Source: Nocardioides nitrophenolicus (GTDB lineage Bacteria > Actinomycetota > Actinomycetes > Propionibacteriales > Nocardioidaceae). Taken from it: a stretch of 64,000 nt of DNA. This document shows positions 26,003 to 34,837 of the stretch, in pieces (position 1 is the stretch's first letter; every line of letters begins with the position of its first letter). Location of the stretch: contig NZ_JAFBBY010000001.1 of assembly GCF_016907515.1 (NCBI RefSeq), positions 2,170,001-2,234,000 of the forward strand. Direction: 5' to 3'. Below the pieces are notes generated by a model. It saw nothing but the letters and a program-made list of their open reading frames with translations, did not search any database and was not told the origin of the DNA. The translations under genes and the position numbers were made by a program.

Positions 26003-27039
26003 CGGCGTCCCTTCCTGATCCGGTGGTAGAGCTTCTGGAACGCGCCGGTGATGCCACCCGGCATGAAGACGAGCACGACGATCAGCGCCAGGCCCGTGAA
26101 CAGGTGCAGGTTGCCGCCGAAGTTGAAGTTGGCCTGCGCGTAGACGAACAGGAAGGTGCCGACCACCGGCCCGAGCAGCAGCCCGAACCCGCCGACCAGC
26201 GCGGCGATCAGCGAGTCGCCGGCCTTGCTGAAGCCCAGGATGTCGGGCGAGACGTAGCCGGCGTTGATCGCGAACAGCGCCCCGCCGAGCGAGGCGACCG
26301 CGCCGGAGAGCACGAAGGCGGCCAGTCGCGGCCCGAAGGTGTCGTACCCGGAGAAGCGCATCCGCTCCTCGTTCTCCCGGATCCCCTCCAGCGTGGTGCC
26401 GAAGCGCGACCGGCCGACCAGCCACAGCACCGTGACCGAGACGGTGAGCGCGATCCAGGCGAAGGGCCAGAACAGGCCGGGGTTCATCACGTCGGCCTGG
26501 TTCAGGCCGAGGAAGGTGAGATCCCGGTCGTAGGTGAGCAGCTTGCCGTCGTGCGCGCCGGTGAGCGGGCGGGCCGAGGTCTGCACGCTCAGGGAGTACA
26601 GCGCCTGCGAGAGGGCCAGGGTCAGCATCAGGAAGCCGAAGCCCGAGGCCCGGACCACCAGCAGCCCCATCACCAGCGCCACCACGGTGCCGACGACGAC
26701 GCCGAAGCCGACGGCCGCGGTCGGCGACCAGCCCCAGTTGGAGGTGGCGACGCCGACGCCGTACGCCGCGGCGCCGAAGAAGGCGCCGTGGCCGAGGCTG
26801 ATCATGCCGAGATGGCGGGCGAGGAAGCCGATGCCGATGGCCATCAGGCTGAGCACGGTGCCGTCGACGACCAGGCTCATCCGGTAGGTGTCGGTGACGG
26901 CGTACGGCACGGCGAGACCGCCGAGCAGCGCGCCGAGCGCGACGCCCAGCCCGATCAGCGTCCCGCGGCGACGGCCCCGTCGTACGGGCGTCTCGACCAT
27001 GGTCGCCGTGACGTCGTCGGCAGGTGCGGTGGTCGTCAT
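25999..27039 (-). CDS. livM: Branched-chain-amino-acid-type ABC transporter permease LivM
   Basis: A 346-residue polytopic permease with about nine hydrophobic segments. GHGAFFGAAAYGVGV and the EAA-like cytoplasmic loop RENEERMRFSGYD with the following AFVLSGAVASLGGALFA are typical of LivM. It has a 35-residue N-terminal extension rich in Thr and Arg. The start ATG 27039 overlaps the livH stop. Confidence 0.9.
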   Translation of the reverse strand: MTTTAPADDVTATMVETPVRRGRRRGTLIGLGVALGALLGGLAVPYAVTDTYRMSLVVDGTVLSLMAIGIGFLARHLGMISLGHGAFFGAAAYGVGVATSNWGWSPTAAVGFGVVVGTVVALVMGLLVVRASGFGFLMLTLALSQALYSLSVQTSARPLTGAHDGKLLTYDRDLTFLGLNQADVMNPGLFWPFAWIALTVSVTVLWLVGRSRFGTTLEGIRENEERMRFSGYDTFGPRLAAFVLSGAVASLGGALFAINAGYVSPDILGFSKAGDSLIAALVGGFGLLLGPVVGTFLFVYAQANFNFGGNLHLFTGLALIVVLVFMPGGITGAFQKLYHRIRKGRR

Positions 27040-27890
27040 GAGACCCTCTTTCCGGCGAGCCCCGTGGGCCGCCACAGCAAGACGATGGTCAGCGCGAGGA
27101 AGGGCACGATCACGGCCACGCTCGGCGACCAGACCGTGGTGACCGTCTGGATCACGCCGAGCCCCATCCCGGCGACCATCGCGCCGCCGATGCTGCCGAT
27201 GCCGCCGACCACGACGACGATGAGCACGGTGATGAGGAAGGCGTTGCCCATGCCGGGGTCGAGGGCGATGTACGGCGCGGCGAGGGCTCCGGCGAGGCCC
27301 GCGAGCGCGGCGCCGACGGCCACCACGACCAGGCTGACCCGGTCGACGTTGATGCCCATGATCGCGGCCGTCTCGATGTCCTGGCTCGCGGCCCGGATGT
27401 GGAGGCCCACCTCGGTGCCGCGCAGCCACAGCACGAGCGCGGCGGCCAGGGCCAGCGCGATCACGATGATCGCGAGCCGGTAGCTGGGGTACTCGACGCC
27501 GAGCAGCGAGGTGGTGCCCTGCAGGAACTCCGGCGGGCTGACCCGCAGCGTGCGCTCGCCCCAGATCAGCACCACCAGGCGCTCCGCGATGAGCGCCAGG
27601 CCGAAGGTGATCAGGCCCAGCTCGATGTGGGAGCGGTGCTGGAGCGGCCGGAAGAAGGCCAGCTCCAGGATCACGCCGAGCACCGCCAGCACGAGCGGGA
27701 CCACCAGCAGCGCGGCCCAGAAGCCCACCCGGTCCGACACCGAGTAGGCGATGTAGGCGCCCGACATGTAGAGCGCACCGTGGGCGAAGTTCGCCACGCC
27801 GCGCAGTCCGTAGATCATCGCCAGCCCGGAGCTGAGCACCATCAGGAGCGACCCGAGGGCCACCCCGTTGAGCAGCTGTGCTGCGTTCAC
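27036..27890 (-). CDS. livH: Branched-chain-amino-acid-type ABC transporter permease LivH
   Basis: A 284-residue permease. GLRGVANFAHGALYMSGAYI and RAASQDIETAAIMGINVDRV are LivH landmarks. I chose the GTG at 27890, which has a GAGGAGAAGG ribosome-binding site; an in-frame codon at 27923 lacks one. A strong stem-loop (27913-27949) separates it from livK upstream. Confidence 0.9.
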   Translation of the reverse strand: MNAAQLLNGVALGSLLMVLSSGLAMIYGLRGVANFAHGALYMSGAYIAYSVSDRVGFWAALLVVPLVLAVLGVILELAFFRPLQHRSHIELGLITFGLALIAERLVVLIWGERTLRVSPPEFLQGTTSLLGVEYPSYRLAIIVIALALAAALVLWLRGTEVGLHIRAASQDIETAAIMGINVDRVSLVVVAVGAALAGLAGALAAPYIALDPGMGNAFLITVLIVVVVGGIGSIGGAMVAGMGLGVIQTVTTVWSPSVAVIVPFLALTIVLLWRPTGLAGKRVS

Positions 27891-27912
27891 GTCCTTCTCC
27901 TCGCTACGCCGG

Positions 27913-27949
27913 GATGCCGGCACGGGCGCCCGAGGCCCGTGCCGGCATC
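27913..27949 (-). terminator. 15-bp stem-loop between livK and livH
   Basis: GATGCCGGCACGGGC pairs perfectly with GCCCGTGCCGGCATC around a 7-nt loop. It lies immediately after livK with no U-tract. Such intercistronic hairpins usually protect the binding-protein mRNA 3' end or attenuate read-through, giving more binding protein than permease. Confidence 0.7.
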
Positions 27950-27956
27950 GGCCGGA

Positions 27957-29171
27957 TCAGAACTTGCAGGCCGGGTCGGGCTCGGGGGTCGTGACGTCCG
28001 GCGCGGTGTTCGACAGCACCTCGAACGCCAGACCGCTGTCTGCCTGGACGACCTTGCCGAGGTAGGAGTCGCGCAGCACCTGGTTGTCGTCGGCGCGCAC
28101 GGTCACGTTGCCGACGATGCTGTCGAAGCTCAGCCCACCGACGGCCTTGGCCACCTCGGCCGGGTCGCTGGAGCCGGCCTTCTCGATCGCCGCGAACAGC
28201 GTCTCGGCGGCCAGGTAGTTGTCGGCCGGGACGTAGTAAGGCGCGCTGCCGTGGTCCTCGGTGTAGGCCTCGACGAACTCCTTGTTGAGCTCGTTGTCGC
28301 CGGCCACGTCGTAGCCGACGTTGTTGTAGTAGCCGACGATCGAGTCGCCGAGCGTCTTGAACAGCGGCTCGGAGACCATGTTGAACCCGAGCACGGTCTT
28401 GAGCTGGCTGTCGAGGTTGAACTGGCCGGCCTGCTGCACGAAGGCGACGCCGTCGGCGCCGTACTCGACGGCGAACACCGCGTCGGCGCCACTGCTCTTG
28501 ATCTTGGTGATGTAGGAGCCGAAGTCGGTGGTGTTGAGCGGCGCGAACTGCTCGAGCACGATCTTCTTGCCGGCCTTGTCCGCCGCGGCCTTGAACTTCT
28601 CGGCTGCGCCGTGACCCGTGGCGTAGTCGACCGCCTGGATCGCCCACTTGTCGCCCTCGAGGTCGGCGAGCGAGCTGGCGAGGGCGTTGATGTCCATGCT
28701 GCTGGTCTGCACCACGTGCACGGCGTACGGCGAGCACTGCTCGCCCACGAGCGCGTCGTCCTTGCCGAGCGAGTTGAAGGACATCGCGCCGAGGCCCTCG
28801 AGCTGGGCGTTGAGCGCCGCGTGCTCGGGCGAGGTCATCACCGCGCCGATGAACTGGGCGCCGTCCTGGGTGACGGCGTCCTTGGCGACGCGCAGCGTGG
28901 TGGCCGGGTCGGCGTCGGTGGACTTCACCACCAGCTCGACCTTGCGCCCGTCGATGCCGCCGTCCTCGTTGACCAGGCGCACGGCGGTCTTCCAGCCGTT
29001 GACGGCGTCCGTGCCGAACTGGGCCAGCGCGCCGCTGGTCGGCGGGATCAGCGCGATCTTGATCGGTCCGTCTTCCCCGCTGTCACCCGAGCTGGTGCTG
29101 GCGGAGCCACAGGCCGCCATGGTCATTGCCAACGTGGCGGCACTCGCCACCGCCAACAGTCGTCGCTTCAT
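27957..29171 (-). CDS. livK: Periplasmic-type ligand-binding lipoprotein of Liv ABC transporter
   Basis: A 404-residue type I binding protein. The lipoprotein signal peptide ends at a lipobox MAAC (about 20), followed by a Ser/Gly linker, then the Leu/Ile/Val-binding fold (IKIALIPPTSGALAQFG; late FNMVSEPLFKTLGDS). The lipid-anchored protein captures substrate outside the membrane for LivHMGF. The promoter region 29172-29258 holds a -10-like CATAAT (29234-29229) with a degenerate copy of the GntR operator. That, with the neighbouring catabolic genes, suggests it imports the substrate of this region. Confidence 0.88.
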   Translation of the reverse strand: MKRRLLAVASAATLAMTMAACGSASTSSGDSGEDGPIKIALIPPTSGALAQFGTDAVNGWKTAVRLVNEDGGIDGRKVELVVKSTDADPATTLRVAKDAVTQDGAQFIGAVMTSPEHAALNAQLEGLGAMSFNSLGKDDALVGEQCSPYAVHVVQTSSMDINALASSLADLEGDKWAIQAVDYATGHGAAEKFKAAADKAGKKIVLEQFAPLNTTDFGSYITKIKSSGADAVFAVEYGADGVAFVQQAGQFNLDSQLKTVLGFNMVSEPLFKTLGDSIVGYYNNVGYDVAGDNELNKEFVEAYTEDHGSAPYYVPADNYLAAETLFAAIEKAGSSDPAEVAKAVGGLSFDSIVGNVTVRADDNQVLRDSYLGKVVQADSGLAFEVLSNTAPDVTTPEPDPACKF

Positions 29172-29228
29172 GCGAAAGATCCCCTCGGGTCCGGGAACAC
29201 CGTCGATCGGTGTGTCTCACGTCACGAA

Positions 29229-29242
29229 TTATGGTCCGATAG
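29229..29242 (-). promoter_or_regulatory. Degenerate GntR-type operator at the livK promoter
   Basis: ATGGTCCGATAG keeps ATGGTNNGA of the TGGTNNGACC sites near 38, 39, 45 and 55 kb but has lost the second half. It overlaps a minus-strand CATAAT -10-like box. Weaker than the other sites. Confidence 0.4.
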
Positions 29243-29258
29243 TTAGATCGATTCGACC

Positions 29259-30197
29259 CTACTTGGAGAGGTTTTCGTCTATCCCCAAAGGGATAGGGGC
29301 CGCTCGCCGGCGGCGCGCCGACTGCTCGGAGGCGATGATCAGCACCACCGCCGCGACCACCGCGCCGCCGCCCACGAGCACGCCCGCCCCGAGCGGCTCG
29401 GCGAGCACCAGCCAGCCCAGGAGCACCGCGACGACCGGGTTGACGTAGGCATGGGTCGCGGTCAGGGACAGCGGCACGTGGGCGAGCAGCCAGGCGAACG
29501 CCAGGAAGGCGCTCACCGAGCAGGCCAGGACCAGCCAGGCCATCGCGAACCAGCCCGACCCGGAGTAGTCGACACTGACCCGCTCACCGGCCGCGACCGC
29601 CAGCACGGTCGAGGAGCAGGCGGCGACCAGCTGCTGGTAGGCCGCGACCGTGACGATGTCGGTCGGCATGGTCATCCGTCCCTGCAGGAAGGAGCCGACG
29701 GTGAAGCTCAGGCTGCCCGCCAGGCAGCAGGCCGCGGCGAGCAGCGGCACCTCGCCGCCGGCGCCCTGCCCGAGCCCGACCAGCGCCACCAGGCCGGCGA
29801 AGCCGACCGCGACCCCGCACAGCGTGGCCGCCGGCGGCCGGTCACCGGTGGCCAGCCGGAGCACCACGGCCCACGCCGGGACCGTCGCCACGATCAGCGC
29901 GGCCACGCCCGACGGCAGGCCGCCGACCTGCGCGAGCGCCTGGAAGCCGTTGCCGAGGCTGACCAGCAGCACGCCGGTCACGACCAGGCCCAGCGCCTCG
30001 GCCCGGCTCACCCGCAGCGCCGCCCAGCCGCCGCGCAGCACCGCGACGGCGACGAGGATCAGTCCGGCGACGACGTAGCGCTGCGCCATCGCCTGGAAGG
30101 GGTCGACCTCGCGCACCACCAGCCGGATGGCGAGGTAGACCGAGCCCCACAGCAGCCAGACGGCCGCCAGGCACAGCGCCAGGGGGCCGCGGCTCAC
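29259..30197 (-). CDS. EamA/DMT family transporter
   Basis: A 312-residue membrane protein with ten predicted TM helices in two EamA repeats (first starting LALCLAAVWLLWGSVYLAI, second near ACCLAGSLSFTVGSFLQG). EamA proteins are drug/metabolite exporters or importers with varied cargo. The GTG at 30197 overlaps the stop of the upstream enoyl-CoA hydratase gene (GTGA), so it is the last gene of the catabolic operon. It may export an accumulated acid or import substrate; direction and cargo cannot be read. Confidence 0.82.
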   Translation of the reverse strand: MSRGPLALCLAAVWLLWGSVYLAIRLVVREVDPFQAMAQRYVVAGLILVAVAVLRGGWAALRVSRAEALGLVVTGVLLVSLGNGFQALAQVGGLPSGVAALIVATVPAWAVVLRLATGDRPPAATLCGVAVGFAGLVALVGLGQGAGGEVPLLAAACCLAGSLSFTVGSFLQGRMTMPTDIVTVAAYQQLVAACSSTVLAVAAGERVSVDYSGSGWFAMAWLVLACSVSAFLAFAWLLAHVPLSLTATHAYVNPVVAVLLGWLVLAEPLGAGVLVGGGAVVAAVVLIIASEQSARRRRAAPIPLGIDENLSK

Positions 30198-30970
30198 GCG
30201 AAGTTCGGCGGCCGCTTCGCGACGAACGCCGAGATCCCCTCCGCGGCCTCCCCGTTCTCGAACAGGCCCTGCTCCTGGGCGCGCTCGAAGGCGATGCCCT
30301 CGGCGAGCGGCAGCTCGAACGCCGCGTCCACGGTCCGTACGACGGCCAGCTGGGCCGGCAGCGAGGAGGTCACCAGCTCGCCGGCCAGGTCGAGGGCGAC
30401 CTTGACGACGTCCTCGTCGGTGAGCCGGTCGACGAGGCCGATCCGCAGCGCCTCCTCGGCGCCGACCTGCCGGGCGGTGAGCATGATGTCGAGCGCGCGG
30501 CCTCGGCCGACCAGCTGGGTCAGCCGCTGGGTGCCGCCGGCGCCGGGGATCAGGCCGAGCTTGACCTCGGGCAGGCCGAGCCGGGCCCGCGGTCCCGCGA
30601 CCCGCAGGGTGCAGGCCATGGCCAGCTCCAGGCCGCCGCCGAGGGCGAGCCCGTCGATCGCCGCGACCGACAGCCACGGAGATGCGGCCAGCCGGTCGTT
30701 GACCGCACGCATCCTGTCGCCGTAGGCGAGGAAGGAGTCCGCGTCGATGGTCGACATGTGCTTGATGTCCGCGCCCGCGGCGAACAAGCCGTCCCGCGCG
30801 GAGGAGATCACCATGACCTTGACGTCGCCGGCCCGCTCGGCCGCGTCGATGGCGGCGTGCAGCCCGTCGAGGATCGGCAGCCCGAGGGCGTTGGCGGGCG
30901 GGCGGTCCATGGTCACGACGACCACGCCGGGCGCCTCGGTGGTCCAGGTGACGACGGGGGATTCGGTCAT
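30194..30970 (-). CDS. Enoyl-CoA hydratase (BadK-like candidate)
   Basis: A 258-residue crotonase. The oxyanion-hole loops are FAAGADIKHMS and DGLALGGGLELAMACTL. PEVKLGLIPGAGGTQRL includes the catalytic-glutamate region of true hydratases, so hydration of a trans-2-enoyl-CoA is expected. ATG 30970 has GAGGAG. It follows the MenB/BadI-like and BadH-like genes, and together they could hydrate, oxidise and open a cyclohexenecarboxyl-CoA ring. A general beta-oxidation hydratase is the alternative. Confidence 0.85.
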   Translation of the reverse strand: MTESPVVTWTTEAPGVVVVTMDRPPANALGLPILDGLHAAIDAAERAGDVKVMVISSARDGLFAAGADIKHMSTIDADSFLAYGDRMRAVNDRLAASPWLSVAAIDGLALGGGLELAMACTLRVAGPRARLGLPEVKLGLIPGAGGTQRLTQLVGRGRALDIMLTARQVGAEEALRIGLVDRLTDEDVVKVALDLAGELVTSSLPAQLAVVRTVDAAFELPLAEGIAFERAQEQGLFENGEAAEGISAFVAKRPPNFA

Positions 30971-31005
30971 CGCTCCTCGTTTCGGGTCGGAAGGGGTGGT
31001 GCGGA

Positions 31006-31845
31006 TCAGGGACGGCGGGGGAAGCGCGCGAAGTCGGGGGTGCGCCGCGCCTTGAACGCCTCGCGCCCCTCCTGGGCCTCCTCGGTGCCGTAGAAGAGCA
31101 GGTTGGCGTCGTGGGCGAGCTGCTGGATGCCGGCGTAGCCGTCCTCGTGGGCGTGGAAGCTGAGCTTGGACATGCGCAGCGCACGCGGCGAGAGCCGGAG
31201 CATCTCCCGGCACCAGCGCACGGTCTCCCGCTCGAGCTCGGCGAGCGGGACCACGGTGTTGACCAGGCCCATCGCCAGTGCCTCGCGGGCGTCGTACTGG
31301 CGGCACAGGAACCAGATCTCCTTGGCCTTCTTGGGGCCGACCAGGTCGGAGAGGATGCTCGAGCCGTAGCCGCCGTCGAAGGAGCCCACCTTGGGCCCGA
31401 CCTGGCCGAAGACCGCGTTGTCGGCGGCGATGGTCAGGTCGCAGACCAGGTGCAGCACGTGACCGCCGCCGATGGCGTAGCCCGCCACCATCGCCACGAT
31501 GGGCTTCGGGCAGCGGCGCATGGCGACGTGCAGGTCGGTCACGTGGAAGCGCCCGGTGGCGTTGGCGTCGAGCTGGTAGCCGCTGTCGCCCCGCACCCGC
31601 TGGTCGCCGCCCGAGCAGAACGCCCGGTCGCCGGCGCCGGTGAGGATGATCGCGCCGACCGACTCGTCCTCACGGGCGGCCATCAGCGCCCGGTCGACCT
31701 CGACCAGGGTCTGCGGCCGGAAGGCGTTGTGGACCTCGGGCCGGTCGATGGTGATCTTGGCGATCCCCTCGGGGCTGGTCTCGTAGACGATGTCGTCGTA
31801 GTCGCCGTGCGCGGTCCAGGCGACGGCGTCGGTCACCGCGGTCAC
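31006..31845 (-). CDS. MenB/BadI-type crotonase; candidate 2-ketocyclohexanecarboxyl-CoA hydrolase
   Basis: A 279-residue crotonase of the MenB subgroup: [31 protein letters not shown] and a C-terminal [14 protein letters not shown]. MenB performs a Dieckmann ring closure in menaquinone synthesis; its relative BadI performs the reverse ring opening of 2-ketocyclohexanecarboxyl-CoA to pimeloyl-CoA. Position GPKVGS carries Gly, as in E. coli MenB and BadI, whereas actinobacterial MenB as I recall it has Asp there. No other men gene is nearby. The gene lies three bases after a BadH-like SDR, so a degradative retro-Dieckmann role is inferred. GTG start. Confidence 0.75.
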   Translation of the reverse strand: MTAVTDAVAWTAHGDYDDIVYETSPEGIAKITIDRPEVHNAFRPQTLVEVDRALMAAREDESVGAIILTGAGDRAFCSGGDQRVRGDSGYQLDANATGRFHVTDLHVAMRRCPKPIVAMVAGYAIGGGHVLHLVCDLTIAADNAVFGQVGPKVGSFDGGYGSSILSDLVGPKKAKEIWFLCRQYDAREALAMGLVNTVVPLAELERETVRWCREMLRLSPRALRMSKLSFHAHEDGYAGIQQLAHDANLLFYGTEEAQEGREAFKARRTPDFARFPRRP

Positions 31846-31848
31846 GGC

Positions 31849-32610
31849 TCAGGCCATCGTCAGGCCGCCGCTGACCGACAGCGTCTGGCCGGTGACGAAG
31901 CCCGCGCCGTCGGAGGCGAAGAAGGAGACGGCGGGACCGATGTCCTCGGGCGTGCCGAGCCGCTTCATCGGGACGGCGCTGGTCATGCCCGCGATCACCT
32001 TCTCCGCGTCGCCGCCGCCGGCGCCGTCGGCGAACTTGCGCAGCGCCGGGGTGTCGGTCGGGCCGGGGCACACGGTGTTGGCCGTGACGCCCTTGCGGGC
32101 GACCTCGCGGGCGAGGGTCTTGGTGAAGGCGATGATGCCGCCCTTGGCGCCGGAGTAGACGGCCTCCATCGACGAGCCGACCCGGCCCGCGTCGGAGCCG
32201 ATGTTGATGACCCGGCCGAAGCCGCGCTCCATCATCCCGGGGACGACGGCGTGGATGACCCGCAGCGCGCCCTTGTAGTTGATGTCGAGGATCTTGTCCC
32301 AGAACTCCTCGGTCGTCTTCACGAACGGCATGAAGTCGTCCCAGCCCGCGTTGTTGACGACCACCTCGATCGGGCCCAGCTCGCTCTCGACGGCGGCGAC
32401 CGCGGCGTTGACCGACTCCGTCGAGGTCACGTCGATCGCGACCGCGACGGCCTCGCCGCCGGCGGCGCTGATCTCCTTGGCCGTCTCCTCGGCGACGGCC
32501 AGGTTGAGATCGGCGACGGCGACCCGGAAGCCGTCACGCCCGAGGGTGACGGCGATGCCCTTGCCGATGCCCTGGGCACCACCGGTGACCAGTGCGACGC
32601 GGTTGCTCAT
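31849..32610 (-). CDS. SDR, BadH-like; candidate 2-hydroxycyclohexanecarboxyl-CoA dehydrogenase
   Basis: A 253-residue SDR. TGGAQGIGKGI is the cofactor turn, NNAGWDDFMPF the structural motif, SDAGRVGSSMEAVYSGAKGG the Ser-Tyr-Lys triad, and LSVSGGLTMA the C-terminus. NNAGWD, the SDA-RVGSS-EAVY stretch and SVSGGLTM are features I associate with BadH, the NAD-dependent dehydrogenase just before BadI in cyclohexanecarboxylate degradation. ATG 32610 has AAGGAG. It directly precedes the MenB/BadI-like gene on the same strand. Confidence 0.78.
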   Translation of the reverse strand: MSNRVALVTGGAQGIGKGIAVTLGRDGFRVAVADLNLAVAEETAKEISAAGGEAVAVAIDVTSTESVNAAVAAVESELGPIEVVVNNAGWDDFMPFVKTTEEFWDKILDINYKGALRVIHAVVPGMMERGFGRVINIGSDAGRVGSSMEAVYSGAKGGIIAFTKTLAREVARKGVTANTVCPGPTDTPALRKFADGAGGGDAEKVIAGMTSAVPMKRLGTPEDIGPAVSFFASDGAGFVTGQTLSVSGGLTMA

Positions 32611-32635
32611 TCTTGTTCTCCTTGGGTGGGGTGGG

Positions 32636-33586
32636 TCAGACGGCCGGGGCCCAGATGACCGGGCCGGCGACGATCGAGTGGCTGGTCAGCTTGCGGCCCA
32701 GGGTGCTCTGGGCGTCCCGGGCGGCCGCGATGAGGCGGTCGAGGTCGAGACCGGTGTCGACGCCCATCTCGTGGAACATCGACACCAGGTCCTCGGTCGC
32801 GATGTTGCCGGTCGAGCCGGCCGGCACCGGGCAGCCGCCCAGCTCGCCGCAGCTGGACTCGAAGCTGCGGCAGCCCGCCTCCAGCGCGGCGTACGCGTTG
32901 GCGAGGCCCTGGCCCCGGGTGTTGTGGAAGTGCGCGGTGATCTCGACGCCGGGCAGCCGCTCGACGGCCGCGGCGAAGAAGCGGGAGGCGTAAGCCGGGT
33001 TGCACATCCCGGTCGTGTCGCCGAAGCCGAGCTCGGTGGCGCCGGACTCGGCGAACCGCTCGGCCAGGTCGAGCACCCGCTCCATCGGCACCGGGCCCTC
33101 GAACGGGCAGCCGAAGGAGGTGGCGATGACCGCGCTGTAGCTGACGCCCTCGGCCACGATCCGCTTGCCCATCCCGCGGACGTCGTCCATCGTCTCCTGG
33201 ACGGTGCGGTTGATGTTGCGCCGGTTGTGCGTCTCGCTCGCGCTCACGAACAGGGCGATCTCCTCGAAGAGGTCGCGGTGGGCGAGCGCGTTGTCGAGGC
33301 CCTTGCTGTTGGGGACCAGCACCATCCGCGACACGTCGGCCGGCACGTCGATGCCCCGCAGCACCGCGACCCCGTCGGCGAGCTGCGGGATCACGTCGGG
33401 CCGCACGAAGCTGGCCACCTCGATCCGCTTGAGCCCGGCCCGGCCGAGGGCGTTGATCAGCCGGATCTTGTCCTCGGTGGCGATGGTCTCCGGCTCGTTC
33501 TGGAAGCCGTCGCGGGGCCCGACCTCGCGGATGTGGACGGTGCGGGTCTCACCCTGGGTGCTGTTGGGGAAGGTCGTGGTGGTCAT
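32636..33586 (-). CDS. HMG-CoA lyase-like TIM-barrel lyase
   Basis: A 316-residue HMGL/DRE-TIM protein. REVGPRDGFQNE holds the metal and catalytic Asp-Arg motif, ITAHFHNTRGQG the metal histidines, and GELGGCPVPAGSTGN the catalytic cysteine loop of HMG-CoA lyases. It should cleave a 3-hydroxy-3-alkylglutaryl-CoA-like ester to acetyl-CoA or a homologue and a keto acid. It is not needed for simple cyclohexanecarboxylate breakdown, which hints at a methyl-branched substrate or another aldol cleavage. It overlaps the CoA-transferase stop by four bases. Confidence 0.83.
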   Translation of the reverse strand: MTTTTFPNSTQGETRTVHIREVGPRDGFQNEPETIATEDKIRLINALGRAGLKRIEVASFVRPDVIPQLADGVAVLRGIDVPADVSRMVLVPNSKGLDNALAHRDLFEEIALFVSASETHNRRNINRTVQETMDDVRGMGKRIVAEGVSYSAVIATSFGCPFEGPVPMERVLDLAERFAESGATELGFGDTTGMCNPAYASRFFAAAVERLPGVEITAHFHNTRGQGLANAYAALEAGCRSFESSCGELGGCPVPAGSTGNIATEDLVSMFHEMGVDTGLDLDRLIAAARDAQSTLGRKLTSHSIVAGPVIWAPAV

Positions 33587-34830
33587 CGGTTCTCCTGCTC
33601 TGCGAGGCTGCGTTGGAGGTGCTCACGGTGTTCGGGGGCGGCCACCTCGATCAGCCGCAGCGCCCGCTCGGCCACCGTGCAGCCGGTCAGCATCGCCACG
33701 CCGTGCTCGGTGACGACGGCGTCGACGTCGACCCGGGCCGTGGTGACCACGCCGCCGGCGAGGGCCGGGACGATGGTGGACTGGGTGCGCTCCCCCGAGC
33801 CGACGGTGGAGCGCAGCGCGATGATCGAGCGGGAGCCGGTCAGCGAGGCGGCGCGGCTGAAGTCGACCTGGCCGCCGACGGCACCGATGTGGACGCCCCG
33901 GGCCAGCTCGGCGCCCACCTGGCCGAGCAGGTCGACCTCGATGGCCGAGTTGATCGACACCAGCGACCGCAGCTGCGAGAGGACCGCCGGGGCGTGGGTG
34001 TAGCTCGCCGCGCGGAACTCCACGTCGTGCTCGCCGATCCAGCGGTAGCCCTGGGCGCTGCACAGCGCCGCGCCGGTGACGACGACGCCGGGGTCGATCT
34101 CCTTGCGGGCGCCGGTGATGACGCCCTTCTCGACCAGGGCGAGCACGCCGTCGGTGAGCATGCCGCTGTGGAAGCCGAGGTCGGCGTGCCCGGCGAGCGC
34201 CTCGAGGACCGCCGCGGGCAGGGACCCGACGCCGATCTGGATGGTCGAGCCGTCGTCGACGATGCTCGCGACATGGGCGGCGATCGCCCGGTCGACGGCG
34301 TCGGCCGGCTTGGCCGGGGCCTCGCGGAGCGGCCGGTCGGTCTCGACCACCGCGGCGAACGCGGACAGCGGCAGCCGAGGACCACCGACGGTCGCCGGCA
34401 TCTGGTGGTTGATCTCGGCGATCAGGGTGCGGGTGTGGGGCAGCGCGTCGGCGACGTACTCGACGCCCGTGCCGAGGGTGACCGCCCCGTCCGTCCCGGG
34501 CGGCGACACCTGGACCAGGCCCACGTCGTTCGGCAGCTGGCCGGTCGCGAACATCCGCGGGATCGCCGAGTAGTGGCAGGGCACGACGTCGAGCCGGCCG
34601 TGCCGGCTCAGCGAGCGCAGCTGGCCGAGGCCGCCGTACGAGACGACGGTCAGCTTCTCCGGCAGGTCACCGGAGAGCCGCTCGTTCCAGGTGAGGCCGG
34701 AGAAGGCCCGGATCGGGCCGACCCGGTCGACGGCGTCGAGGACCTGGTTGACCAGCGGCTCGGGCTCGGCACTGCCCTGCCCCCACCACACCCCGTCCCC
34801 GGGGTCCAGGAAGTCCGCGACGTCGACCAT
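33583..34830 (-). CDS. Acetyl-CoA hydrolase/transferase family CoA-transferase
   Basis: A 415-residue single-chain CoA-transferase of the 4-hydroxybutyrate/acetate CoA-transferase group. It begins with GDGVWWGQGSAEPEPLVNQV; the segment SINSAIEVDLLGQ (about 320) likely carries the CoA-accepting glutamate, followed by GVHIGAVGGQVDFSRAA. It would move CoA between acyl groups, so it could activate the substrate or recycle CoA from a product without ATP. It is sandwiched between thiolase (seven bases upstream) and the HMGL-like gene (overlap). Confidence 0.8.
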   Translation of the reverse strand: MVDVADFLDPGDGVWWGQGSAEPEPLVNQVLDAVDRVGPIRAFSGLTWNERLSGDLPEKLTVVSYGGLGQLRSLSRHGRLDVVPCHYSAIPRMFATGQLPNDVGLVQVSPPGTDGAVTLGTGVEYVADALPHTRTLIAEINHQMPATVGGPRLPLSAFAAVVETDRPLREAPAKPADAVDRAIAAHVASIVDDGSTIQIGVGSLPAAVLEALAGHADLGFHSGMLTDGVLALVEKGVITGARKEIDPGVVVTGAALCSAQGYRWIGEHDVEFRAASYTHAPAVLSQLRSLVSINSAIEVDLLGQVGAELARGVHIGAVGGQVDFSRAASLTGSRSIIALRSTVGSGERTQSTIVPALAGGVVTTARVDVDAVVTEHGVAMLTGCTVAERALRLIEVAAPEHREHLQRSLAEQENR

Positions 34831-34837
34831 GGTGCCC

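Noticed and set aside
31006..31845. Menaquinone biosynthesis gene menB
   Set aside because: Sequence fits the MenB subgroup but no other men gene is present and the context is catabolic; kept as MenB/BadI-like instead.
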